Below are positions 34,278 to 46,000 of a DNA stretch of 64,000 nucleotides, piece after piece. Position 1 is the stretch's first letter, and the number at the start of each line of letters is the position of its first letter. The DNA comes from Rhizophlyctis rosea (taxonomy: Eukaryota > Chytridiomycota > Chytridiomycetes > Rhizophlyctidales > Rhizophlyctidaceae): the NCBI GenBank assembly GCA_027596075.1, contig JADGJC010000015.1:131158-195157 (forward strand), in the 5' to 3' direction. Both the position numbers and the translations under genes were made by a program. The notes below the pieces were generated by a model. It was not told the DNA's origin and searched no databases. It worked only from the letters and a program-made list of their open reading frames with translations.

Positions 34278-35681
34278 TTTTTGGTTTTTTGTTGGTGTGG
34301 TGCGAGGGAGGGAAGAAGAGCGGATGTGGGGATGAAGAGGAGGGTGAGCGGAGGGAAGGGAGGGTTGTTGTTGTGTGTGTTGGTTGTTTTGGTGTTTTGG
34401 TTGTTGAGTGAAGGTGATGGGAGAGTACGGGTGAGGAGGTTATTATACTTTTTTCATAGACTAAGCCTTCTCAACCGAACGCTCCCCTCCATGACCTCCT
34501 CAACCGCGCGTTTGACAAGGCAGCGTCACCTACAAAGACTCAACCTTGCTGAGTATCCAAAATTTCCTTCATTCCCCACCAGACCGCTTTGTCGCAAGGC
34601 CCATTTCCTGTCAAAACCCCTAAATCAGGCAAGGACCACGTCCTGGCCATTGAGTCGAGAAAACATAGAGGAACAACAACCTCTCCCAAGGCCTTTGACA
34701 GCTGACACAAAGCCCGCATGGGAAATGCAAATTTTCTAAGCCTCTCCTAGGACGGTTGATGTCTGTGTGAATCACATAGCGGATTTCCTGACCAATGCAA
34801 ATGCAAGGTCTTTGACAAAGAAGCAGAAACGCTACCATCCAGGCAAGCGACGCCGCCCTTTGGTGGGGTTCGAGAAAATTGGTTGACAGGTGGCGTTTGT
34901 TTGCTGACGAGAGCAAATAACCGTGCCACCACCCACCTTCTTTCAGTGCTCCCTCCCAAGTCCCCAAACCTTTCCCAGATGTGACCAATCATCCCGTAGC
35001 AAAATATCGGTCCGTATTATCGTAATCCAAAATGAGGATGAGACTCGCTTATGTCATCCATGCAAACCATAAGATTGGAATCAAAAAAACTACAATGGCG
35101 TTTAACGAAAGGGAAATAATCATTGCCAATGCGATCTATTTCAAAATTTCGCTGGCACTAGCCCCCGTTTCCAATAAAAAATAACTTGGTTGGTGCTGGT
35201 CCTGCTGGAACGTCCTCCGGCTACAGATCCGATACCGAAAGCACCTCAGGGTGAGAGTCAAAACGCATTCGGGCAATATCCGGTGAAACGCGACCTACAC
35301 GCCCTCCTGAACAACTCTCCTGCTCAAGAAAACGATAAGGGTTTGGACTGCGCGCTTAGTTTCTGGATCAGGAACATGATAGTGGAGACGGAGTACGAGT
35401 AAAGAAAAGTGGAGACTGCGCGCATTCTGCAGTCCCATTCCGAACCAGAATATACAATAGGTCGAACAACAGGAGCAAAGAAATAAAAAAAAAAAACTAC
35501 CAAAACCAGCAAATCCAGAATATATACATTCTATACAATAAGACACAACGAACTAAACAAAAAGAAAAAGAAAATATCCTCAACACAGAAAAAACAACGT
35601 CCCACACCCACCCAAAACATTACCAAAACAATTCTACACCAATCTCCCAATCTATGAAAAACCACATACACCTCCTTTGCA
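34278..35681. other. Intergenic region
   Basis: No gene is supported. AT-rich sequence at 35440-35640, just downstream of orphan 7TM gene B, fits its 3' UTR and terminator. The promoter of the small secreted protein lies at the other end. Confidence 0.45.
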
Positions 35682-37823
35682 TCACTTCAACGAACTCCAA
35701 ATACTATCCGGCCGGATATACTCCTTATTCCCCGCTCCTCCCCCTCCCCCTCCACCACCACCTCCACTCCTCCCCCCACCATTACCCGCATTGGCCCAAT
35801 CTCCCCTCGTCCTCATCCCACCACCATACGTCCTCCCCATCCCCGTATTACCGCTAAACCCGCCCCCTTTAGACGTTGAGGCCCCTCCTCTCACCGCACC
35901 ACCACCGCTGTACCCGCCTCCACCATTATACCGGTCCCGTGTATCGGTGGTGGTGTTAGTGTACGACGATTCGGCGATGGACGCGGTGTCGATTGTGGAA
36001 GCGTACCCGGGTCGAACGGCGTCGTATCCGTAGCTGTCGTTTACGGCGGGGTATTTTGTGTTTGATGTTGGGGTTGTTGTTGTGGTTGTTGTTGGGCCGG
36101 ATTTTGATGTGCCACCACCGCCCATAGCGCCTAGGGATTGGTTTCGGGAGTGGGAGGTGGAGACCATTGCGGGTGTACTACCTGTTGCGCTTCCGCTGTT
36201 TGAGCTACCGATACCGGCGTACATAGCTAAAAGGGGTGCGGCTCCACCACCACCGGTAGTCGTCGTCGTGGTGGTGGTCGTATCCCGACTCCGTCCCCAC
36301 CCATTATTCCCCCTCTCATCATCATCCGTCGAAATATCCGCCACATTCTTCGTCAACGCCGCCCGACTAGACGTATACCCCGCATCCCCGCTCTTACCAC
36401 TCGTCCACGCCTGAGCAGGGTACAAAATATCCGATGCACTGCTGTGCGGGCCGGCGTGCATGCCTCGTTTTTCATCCTTACCTCCGCCGGGGAGGGGTTC
36501 GAGAGTTAAGACAGAGTGGTTATCGTCGTTGCCGTCGAAATGGACTTTCCGACCGGAGGAAGTGCTGTATGCGTCGTTGTAGTCGAATTGTTTTGTGGTG
36601 CTGTAGGTGGGGTCGAGGTCGGAGCCGTTTGGGGTTGAGGTTGTTGGGGGGGCTTTGCCGATTAGGGTTATTACGGGGGAGGTCATGAAGAGGGAGAGGG
36701 CTATTAGGAGGTAGGATTGGCTGTGGTGTTTGGGTTTGTGGTGATGATATAGAGGGCAATCGTTAGTAATGTCGTCACATCCATTCAAAGAGTGGAAATT
36801 GAAACAGTTCAACAGTAAGGGATTCTATCACAAAAAAAAAAACTCACCTTTTAACCAACCCTTGCACGCAAATGATAACCCCAAACCCCCCAGCAACAAG
36901 CCCCTCATAAACACCCCTCCCACACACAATCCTCACAACACCATCCGCAACCTCCACCACCCCCGCAAGCACCACAACACCCCCAACACACCCAACAATC
37001 CTCTTCCTCCCCCCAATGTTCATCTTAATCTGCTCCATCCGCACCAGCACATAGATGAACAAACACCCGGCCGTGCCGTATAAGATCGCACTAGCCCACC
37101 GGGAGGGGATGTGGGATTGCCACACCTGGAACGACTGGTCGGGGGAGAGGGGCGTTTCTTTTGTGGGGAGGGAAGCGATGATGGTGGATTGGATTACGGC
37201 GTGGTAGAGGGTTGTTGCTAGGAGGGGGAGGGGGAGGGTGAGAGGGAGCCAGAGGGTTATGCGGTTTGAGAGGAGGAGGTAGGTTGTGAAGGTGTGGATG
37301 TAGAGGGCAAGGAGGAGGTACTGTTTGGGGATGTTTGATGGGATGTACTGTGGTTAGGTTGTGGGGACTAGGTAGAGTTGTGATGACGCATGAGGACGAC
37401 TTACCTCGTAGATTGTAACGGAGAAAAGGGAGAAGAATGTGAGGAAGGTTGTCCACTCACTGCTCATTCATAACAAAAGAAATGCAGAAAAGTATATTAG
37501 TTTCTCGTCACGTCTTCCACCTGGTGTTTATTTACATCCCACCACAAAAGCCACACCACCCGTAAACAAAACACACCAATAACTCACGTAGGAACATACG
37601 GCCGTCCCGCTTCGACCGAGACCTTCAAAACACCCGCCAACGTCAACGTCACAAGAAGGAACGTGATTTGCTTCCGCGCGAAGAGCATCCCTGCCAGTGC
37701 GAGGATGAACCATGTTGACAGGCCTGTGGAGATGTCGGAGGCTTGGAGGAGGACTGCGAAGGTTTCTGCTACTGTGGGCGTTGTGGTGGTTGAGGTTAGG
37801 GGTATGGTGGTGTTTGTTGACAT
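35682..37823 (-). CDS. Orphan seven-TM protein B with long Gly-rich tail
   Basis: Four exons fit (37588-37823, 37405-37459, 36848-37347, 35682-36720), giving 609 residues; all phases agree, and a TTACTAAC branch-like motif sits before the last acceptor. A Thr-rich N-terminus (STNTTIPLTSTTTTPT) is followed by seven or eight hydrophobic segments, for example STWFILALAGMLFARKQ, TTFLTFFSLFSVTIYE, SAILYGTAGCLFIYVLVRME and SYLLIALSLFMTSPVITLIG. The remaining 330 residues form a low-complexity cytosolic tail: Thr runs, Ser/Asp patches, and a Gly-rich C-terminus with tyrosines. The plan matches orphan 7TM proteins A and C. A receptor is plausible; no class motif or ligand can be named. The exon shows two C-rich to G-rich cycles on the coding strand. 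Confidence 0.7.
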
Positions 37824-39383
37824 GTTGGTGATTAGGATGGGTAGGGAATTGTAATGGGTGAATCGCGGGTTGAGGAATGTGGACGGGAGACAGTGGGGTA
37901 ATGACAATGGGCCAGCCAAGGCACTAGGTTGAGTATGCCACGACTTGACTTGAAGGGAAGGAAGTCCAGCTTCCTTTTCCTGTGCTCCAGCTTTCTATTA
38001 TTTACAGGCGCAAGCTGTCAACCTCGCTTCGAACTTTCGTCTAACGAAATGCACGCCAAGCAAGTGGGACCGACCTCTTTGTTTTGACAAAACTTGAAGG
38101 AGCAGAAGCAACAAGCTTTCCCAAAAATCCTCCTCAACCTCTTCAGCGTTCTCCAAACAACTCCTCCCTCCTTCTAGCAGGGATGCACCTTGTGTACAGG
38201 AAACCTCCGATCCTGCAACTGCGATTCCAAAGTCCACCAATTTCCTCTGCTATGCCAATGCTATCGATGAGGGTCCCAGACCACCCTCACACACTGCAAA
38301 CCTTCATCCCCACTTTCACCAACCCGCATCACTCCATCCTCCACTCGCCGCACACATATTGGGCGGAAGGATGTGTGATCAACTTGATATAACCTAATAT
38401 GGAGGTTTCCCACGTTCTTTGGTGTAACAGCGCGGCGCGTGGTGGTTGCACAATTGAGTTGGAGGGCCAATTTGGTTCAGGGACCTCCGATGGAAGCGCT
38501 GATACATTAACTGTCACGGGTGGTCCACCAAGTCACCAGGGTCCTCAGTCTTCACGATGCTCCATGCAAGTTGTAGGTAAATTCTGCTTCATATTCACCC
38601 AGACATTCCTCCCGAAGTCAAGTGCTCCTTAGTCGAAAGTCGCCTTGCTCGCCATGATGGTTCGGTCCTTCACGTATCCAATAGTCCAATGTTGCTGCAC
38701 TCACGGGTGTATGTGTACATAAGGTTTGAAATGTTCCAACTTCTGACATACGCACAGCATTTCGAATCTGCGCCATTCTATGAACTGCCCCACTCCATGT
38801 TTACGTCTTCAGTGTCTTCCTTTCGATGAGTGACGATCTTTTCATTATCCAACAGAGACGAGGCGAGCTCTCGGAGAGTCTTGACGTGTTGAATCGGGTG
38901 AAAACATCCGCGACACTCCCGCGTACAAGGCACATATCGTGGTGTCTTATAAATTCTGTTACTTTCTGTGTCAAGCTGTGTCAAGCTGTGTCAAGCTGAC
39001 CTGCAGATTGTAGTGATTGTCCAAATGAAGTGAAACCAACGAACGGACTGAACGGGAACCCCAGCGAATCAACGCGTCCCCGTTGACTCCCCCAACATCA
39101 TGTGTGTACTCTCCAGTCACGCAGATTGAGGTGGCACCCAAGCCACACTCCCTTTCGGAATGCGCATGTTCCGATGGTCAGGCTTTGCGCTTGGGGCCTT
39201 GGACGCGGAACTTTGAAATGTTTGAAGCAACTTTTGTTGACACCCCTTTTCGCTGACTTTTTCCAACCCTTCCATTTCAGCAATGTATACATCGTCACTC
39301 TCACACTAATCACGTTGTCACATATTCACCACTATCATCTCTCATATTATTGCATTATACGCCTTCATCAATCATAATTTATC
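37824..39383. other. Divergent intergenic region, 7TM gene B and FTR1
   Basis: About 1.56 kb without a supported gene separates two divergent starts. It should hold both promoters. No iron-responsive element can be named from sequence alone. Confidence 0.45.
38966..38995 (+). repeat. Triplicate 10-bp tandem repeat
   Basis: CTGTGTCAAG is repeated three times without a mismatch, about 390 nt before the FTR1 start. It is small enough to be chance slippage, but its promoter-proximal position is notable. Confidence 0.85.
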
Positions 39384-41052
39384 ATGGGCACGATATTCTC
39401 CGTACCGGCGTTCTTTATCCTCTTCCGAGAGACAATAGAGGCCTCTATCGTCGTGTCAGTCCTCCTTACCTTTTGCAAACAATTCTTTGAAAACGAGGAC
39501 GAGGCCGTTTACAAGAGACTGCGCAAGCAGGTTGGTATGACATTCCACAAACTTCGACTCAATGTTTGGATAGCCCGCGACGTGCCGCCGCTGTCGCGTA
39601 CCCTTGTTTTGTTTACTCCCGGCACTTGACGTTTTGTTTACTTTGAGCCAGGATGCTTGGGTATTGGGGTCGATATCAAGTTTGCTTTCACAACGGCGGT
39701 CCGATCTTTTCGCATGATATGATATGGGTCGGTGAAGGGCCATGAGATGGAATGGGGTGCTGCCGTCCATGATACACAGGGCTTAAGGCAATGGTTTTGG
39801 GGTCTTTTGCGGTGTCCGTCCGTTCCCACGTGGGTCGTTTATTTACATGAAGTTATTGATCCAATGGCTATCTCCTTCCCACCACCAGATCTGGCTCGGC
39901 ACAATCGTCGGACTCCTACTATCAATCCTCATAGGCTCAATATTCATAGCAATATGGTACAAATACGCTACAAACGCTTTCGAATCTCACGAACTGCTAT
40001 GGGAAGGATCTTTCGCTCTCATCGGGTGCATCTTGATCACAGTCATGGCCATTGCCATGTTGCGTGCGGCACAACCGGGGCATCAGGATCGGTGGAAGAA
40101 GAAGCTCATGGGGCAGATTCATGATATGGGAGCAGCGAGTGAGGATGGGAGGGAGGAGGCGGAGTCTGGTAGTCGGGAGGCCGACATTGACAGGGCGGTG
40201 AGGACGGAGAATCGTGGAGATGGGTGGTGGGGAAAGGTGGCAAACCGGTTGGGTGTTGCGGGACGGAACAACAAAAAGCAAGAGGAGGTGGAACCCAGAG
40301 CAATTTCCGTAGACCACGCAGAAGGAAGCGGGTCCCAAACACCCATCACCGAACCACCCGACACACGCCGCAACTCCACCTCCTCCACCTCCCGTCTCAT
40401 CCTCCCCCCAACCGCACCGCAAACCAACACCACCACAACGACAACCACCACCGCCCTAACAACAACAACAACCCTCTTCACCCTCCCCTTCATCACCATC
40501 CTCCGCGAAGGCCTCGAAGCAATGCTCTTCCTAGGCGGCGTAACCCTCTCCTCACCCCCAATCTCAATCCCCCTCCCCGCCACTCTCGGAATCCTCACCG
40601 GCTGCCTAATAGGCTACATAATCTACCACTACGGCTCCTCATCCTCTACCTCTCAATCTCACCTCCACAAATTCTTCATCCTATCAACACAACTCCTCCT
40701 CCTCATAGCCGCGGGACTATTTACTAAAGCGATCTACGCGTTCGAAACAACGTATTGGTTTAGACACATATGGCTACCGAATGGCAACGGTGGGGGAGAC
40801 GAAGGACCTGCGTTGGGGTATAATGTACGGCATTCGGTGTGGCATTTGGAGTGTTGTGGGAGGGAGGTGGGTGGGTGGGGGGTTCTGAATGCGTTGGTGG
40901 GGTGGAATAATGATGGGACTTATGGGACTGTTGGGGGGTATTGTTTGTTTTGGGTTGCAGTGGCTGGGGTGTTGGTTGGGATCAGGAGGAAAGATTTCCG
41001 GAAGGATGTGGCGGAGAGGGTGAGGAGTGAGGAGGGGGAGATCAGGGTCTGA
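39384..41052 (+). CDS. FTR1: High-affinity iron permease
   Basis: Two exons fit (39384-39530, 39889-41052), giving 436 residues. Both iron-binding REXXE motifs are present: RETIE at 15-19 in the first TM segment and REGLE at 255-259 in a later one. Several more hydrophobic helices follow in FTR1 order, ending in a Trp/Gly-rich region and a basic tail. FTR1 moves ferric iron across the plasma membrane together with a multicopper ferroxidase; no such partner gene lies in this window. The segment between the motif-bearing halves (about 110-245) is unusually long and hydrophilic, with acidic and Lys-rich stretches and a Thr-rich run, so it is probably a cytosolic loop. The first intron is 358 nt, several times the local norm. 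Confidence 0.92.
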
Positions 41053-41597
41053 GGAGTGGTGGTGAGGGGGTTGGAGGTGCATGTAATGTCGGGTTGTGAG
41101 AGTTGGGAATTTTTCACTATGCTGTAAGTATGTACATCCAATCAAGATAACGCAAGTTGTAATAGTCGTAGTCGCTTGCCATGGGGACGCTTTTCGATGT
41201 TCCAAATGTTGGTGGACACAATCAGCACTTGCAGCTAAGCCTGACGGACCCGTGGCTGTTTAGGAGAATCATCACAATCGGCTCAAATCCAGCTTGATTC
41301 GCCTTTCTCGAGTCTCGTCACACTAAATATTTCTCATGCGCAAGTCAACCCACCCTATAAACTCCAAAACTCAACAGTGAACCAACCCACCCAAACACCA
41401 CTAAATACCTACTTCTCCATCCCCAACCCCACGCCCGCAACCACAACACCTCCCAACCAACCTGAACTCAAAAAGAAACCAAATGCCTACTGTTAGAAAA
41501 CATCAAGTTCGGTCGGTCAGAAGAAGTGACGGATCCTACTATCAATGCGGAGGCAGGAGAGTCCTATTGCTCCAACAGGGTAAGCTGGCAAGTGGCG
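41053..41597. other. Intergenic region downstream of FTR1
   Basis: I see no gene. A short spliced frame near 41480 cannot be excluded. Confidence 0.4.
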
Positions 41598-41747
41598 CTC
41601 ATTGGGTGACAACCGAAACTCCCTCACAGGTGATATTTTAAACTATATTTATGGGATTACAGAATATGGCCTGGTTGAATAGAAATATCGAAGTTTCGAA
41701 TATTTCTATTCTCTGATGCGGGGGGATTCAAAATGTCACCCAGTGAG
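41598..41747. repeat. Nested imperfect inverted repeat of about 150 nt
   Basis: Outer arms CTCATTGGGTGACA (41598-41611) and its complement at 41734-41747 match at 13 of 14 positions. Inner arms around 41677-41713 (GAATAGAAATATCGAA against TTCGAATATTTCTATTC) differ by one inserted base. The whole could fold into a hairpin and might be a MITE-like relic. No clear target duplication is seen. Confidence 0.5.
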
Positions 41748-43020
41748 TGACAGCCCCACTTTTCATACCGAACACCCGGATAGGTTAGACAGGTCCCACT
41801 CACCAACTATCTTTGTTCATATTCTGAGCACCCCGTTCAACACAAGTCGGGACTTGGGAGTGGGGGCTTTGGGTGATTGTGAGCTGACATAAGCAGCTCA
41901 ACCCCTGAACACACGTCAAAGCTCACCCCAGTTGTTGGAGCTGAGTTGTTCCAGTGGTTTGCCCCACCATGACGAACTGTGTTTAGCCGCGGACGCATTG
42001 ACCGAAATATTATTCTTTTCCATGGCAGGCAAATAACTTGTCAGTCCCAACCGCCCCGAAAAGCAGATGTCTCCCCCCAGCGAACGGACTTTTCGAATAA
42101 TGACCAGCATGGATCCTGATGGTGGAGGCCACATCGATCGTACGCGTCCTGCTGTTACGTGATCATGCCCGAGCCCTCGAAACATGTTAACATGCCGCCA
42201 TTCAATCCCTCCACAGACCCCCAAAAAACACATAAATCTGACCTGCGAAAATGGAAATCTTTCACAAAAACCTAAAGCAGCTTGGGGTCAATGGTTTGTT
42301 CTATCCTGCTTTGCCCTTCTCCGAATATATGCACACTTGTGTGGAAACCTTCGGACTCGCCCCCGGTGACAGCTGCCATTGAACAAGCTAATATCCAACG
42401 TTCCCCATTAGATGGGAATGGTGGAGCAGCCTCCCATCTTACCCTGAGATCTTCTTGCTGATGTCATTTTCGGCGTGCCCAAAAGAACTCCAGTGTACGA
42501 TTGTAGGGTACCGCCGCGACCTTTACAGTTGGAGAGTTATGAACAAGGGACCATGGTTACTTGGACTCAATGAACATGACCTATTCAAAACACCAATTTT
42601 GAGGGAACTCCTCACTTATCCTTCAATCAACCACACAACTCAGCTGAAGACCCTTTGACGGAACAACAAAACATAGCATCTGGTGAATCGTCGGACGTGT
42701 TGTGGTGGGGGTTTAAATGTAGATGAGCTTGTGGTGGGGTTCAATGTAGATGGTCACTGATGGTGTTGTTACGCGTGATGTCATGGATCATACTACCATG
42801 GTCCATTGATGGGATGTTTGGGAATGACCATGGGTTGTTTAGGGTTCGAATATATGTATATATGTATTCTTCATTGAACTCACCGACAAATGTACGTGAA
42901 GTGACTCTGAATAGATTTCATGAGAAGTCATTTCATTGCATCATAAAAATCAGATCTCAAAGTGTCGATTAGGAGAATAATCAAGAAACCGGATTGCATG
43001 TTGCATGAAGTCCTATAAAC
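41748..43020. other. Intergenic region
   Basis: No gene is supported. It includes the presumed promoter of the class C receptor. Alternating purine-pyrimidine ATATGTATATATGTAT near 42850 is the only notable low-complexity tract. Confidence 0.4.
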
Positions 43021-46000
43021 ATGCGGGGAGCTTTGAACTACCTGGTGAGTCCCTGTGCAGCGACCAATCTCAATCTCCATGAGAAGAATGTTGAAACTTG
43101 ACACATCTACCCAAAGTCCCGCACCATCCTTGCCTTCTGGCACATCGTCGTCTTCCTTACGACAACCAATGCACAATTCTTACCCTTCCCAGGCGCCGGC
43201 TGGAACTTATGGCCGCCAGCATCAACAACTTCCGCCTTGCCCTCCCAAGTGGTAGGGCGATACACATTGCAGCCATACGAGATTACCCTCCCTGCGGGCG
43301 GGGGACGACTGGGGTTTACGGTATGAGTGCTCTTATTTCGGTGCTGCAACTGCAGGAAGGTCGGGACTGATTAGAAAAATATAGGGCGATGGAGGTGTGT
43401 CCATCCGCAACTTTGGTCCTCAGATCTACGAAATTTTCAAATTCTGGATTGAGGTATGGGTGATCATACTTTGTCTTCTTTTCTCTCGACAATCAGCTGA
43501 AGACATCAACACACATCCCCCTGCAATTACCCATTCCCTAAATTTCAATGCGTATACTACCAGGCCGATTCAACTGACGTCCATCTCGAATTGGGCTGCA
43601 ACTGGGGAGGAACGCCCGTCTGGAGCGGCCCCATTACTCAGTTCACGGACGGCAACACTATTGCGAGCGGGAGTTGGACAGCAGGGAGGATTCCGCTGGA
43701 TCAATTTGATAATAAGCTTATCAACTTTATCAGTTTTTGGACTACTGGTAGCACTGTAAGTTACTTCCGTCCAAACAGCCAATTGTGAAAAGCCTAATGT
43801 CTTCGTTTCTCTGGAATCAGGCTGTGCGGGTCCGTTTGACCGGATATGCGGGCAATGTAGGTTTTTCACTGAGCGATTGCGTTTATTTTTCGAGTAACAA
43901 TTTACCCATACATCTTTCGCAGAATGACGGAACGGATACTGCTGCAGTGAGTTGGCGGTCTTTGCCTTTCCGTTTCAACGAAACCATTTTGTTCCTGGCG
44001 CTAACTAATGCATTTCACAAAGCTCGTCACCCTGGCAACACCACCGACCGACCTTGTCTCCTGGAATTTCACCAGTCAAGGCCAAGGCAACGGGAATGGA
44101 GCACCGGATTACGGACTGACCTGCACCTGGGCATGTGCCAACAAGCCCGTTCGGGGAGCAAGCGATTTAGCAGATGTATATGTCCAGGCGTACCGGGATA
44201 CGACTGACGGCCCGAAGGTTATGACTCCTGGTAGTACCACGGTGCAAGATGGCGTTGCGAAGTATAACCATATTTGGGGAGGACCGACGTCGAAGGTATG
44301 AGCTTGGCCTTTTCTTTTTCATGGTGCTCGGGATGTTGTGATGGTTGATCTTTGACTTATTCTTCTCAGGCGGTGGCAGAGTACCCAAATCCTTTCCTTG
44401 CATGCTGTGTGTACGATGCTGTTTTGAAGTTATATAGTTCGAGACTTTTCATGCCTGACTGACCTCATCTATTTGCCTGATAGTGTGCCACACAGCAGAT
44501 TACTTCATCATCGGAAGGCGGTACGCAGTCATCGCAATGGGCAAACCGCACATGTAAAACAAGCTAAAACATACATTCAGAGATCAAGCGGTTCAGAATA
44601 TGACAGTTTGGATGCCGGTGACCAGCGAGCACGCGGTAGGTCTGCCATGACACCCGACATTGCTGGTCATAACTGATAAGCCCCCCAAAATTAGGTCCAT
44701 ATCCTCACGGGATACGCACGCTTCGTGAAAGAGACTCGGTCGGGCGGAAAAGATACCGTCTCATTGTTAGTGCGAATGCGGATTCCCAATTCTATGGGAG
44801 GAAGTCGGGGCATGCCGGATTATTTGTGGTCTCAACTGGTCACTCCGAACTGCACAGCTGGGAACCGCCGGTGGTAAGTATTTTTGTTATACTATAGGGA
44901 GCCGGAGAGAAGTTGATACAACTCACGCTGTGGTTCGGCACACTTTCCATCACAGGCTTTGCCCAGATCATATCATCTTCCAGAATACGCAGTTGGGAGC
45001 GTTAAATTTGGGGTTGGAGCGGTTGCAGCCCATAAGTATGTTGTTCAGGGGACTTGACCCACCAATGACTTGCATTGCTGATCAACGCTTTCGCCTCCTA
45101 CAATAGCTTACGAAAATTATCAATGTAAGGCTCTAATGACTAAAGAAATCGAAGCATTCATGCACTGATGTTTCCCCTTTCTGTTGTCCCCAAGATTTCA
45201 AACGCACTGGATTCGACGTCGCCTTCGATGTAAGTCAATACACATGCAGACGATAAGACTCTCCCCCACGACAAATAGCACAAATGCTCACCTCATGCTC
45301 ATTGAACAGCTCCACCCGATGGTAGACAAACTGCTCTACTACTCTGGTGAATACTACGGAATCCCAGCATGGCTCGAGTTGGAGCATTGGCATTTCAGCA
45401 CCAGCTCTGCTCAGTGGCTGCGTAACAATAACCTCCAACCTCCACCGCCGTTGGGCGATTGGGGGAGTAATTGGAAAAGAACCTGGAATATGACTGCTTT
45501 CACTGATATGGCAATTAAGTTGAATCAAGTTGGCGGTTGGTCCATTTCCCATTCTGTGCTTGGAAAATGCTTTGCGTAATGTATCAAAACAGGACAAACG
45601 GACATTATTCCCTTTCCTGCGAACTACGATCATACGCCATACTTTCAATATATGGTCTTTGGATGGGGAGGTATATTGTTGGATTTTGCTACTTATGGGA
45701 TCCTACTGCATGCTGAGCCTCCGACCTCACTAAATCTGCAGCAACTATGCTGGACACCGAGGGAAGATGTGGTCTCTTGGCTGACGATTCCGTCGAAAAA
45801 GCGTTGAATGCCACTTTGTAAGTCATCTTTGATTTGCTGAACGTTCGCCATTTGTTGACAGAACCTCGACAGCGTCAAGTGGCTACAATACCCAACCCTC
45901 ATGCAGGAGCGTACTATCTGGAACAACTCTGACGCGGACCATGAACGGATGAAGCAGTGGATCTGGTGGAAAACGCAACCGCCTAAGGACAACCCTCTTG

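Noticed and set aside
38966..38995. CRISPR-like repeat
   Set aside because: Three adjoining 10-bp copies without spacers in a eukaryotic promoter region are simple tandem slippage.
40224..40727. Long plus-strand frame rich in His, Pro, Arg and Asn
   Set aside because: It is a shifted-frame shadow of the FTR1 exon; its odd composition comes from the C-rich tract.
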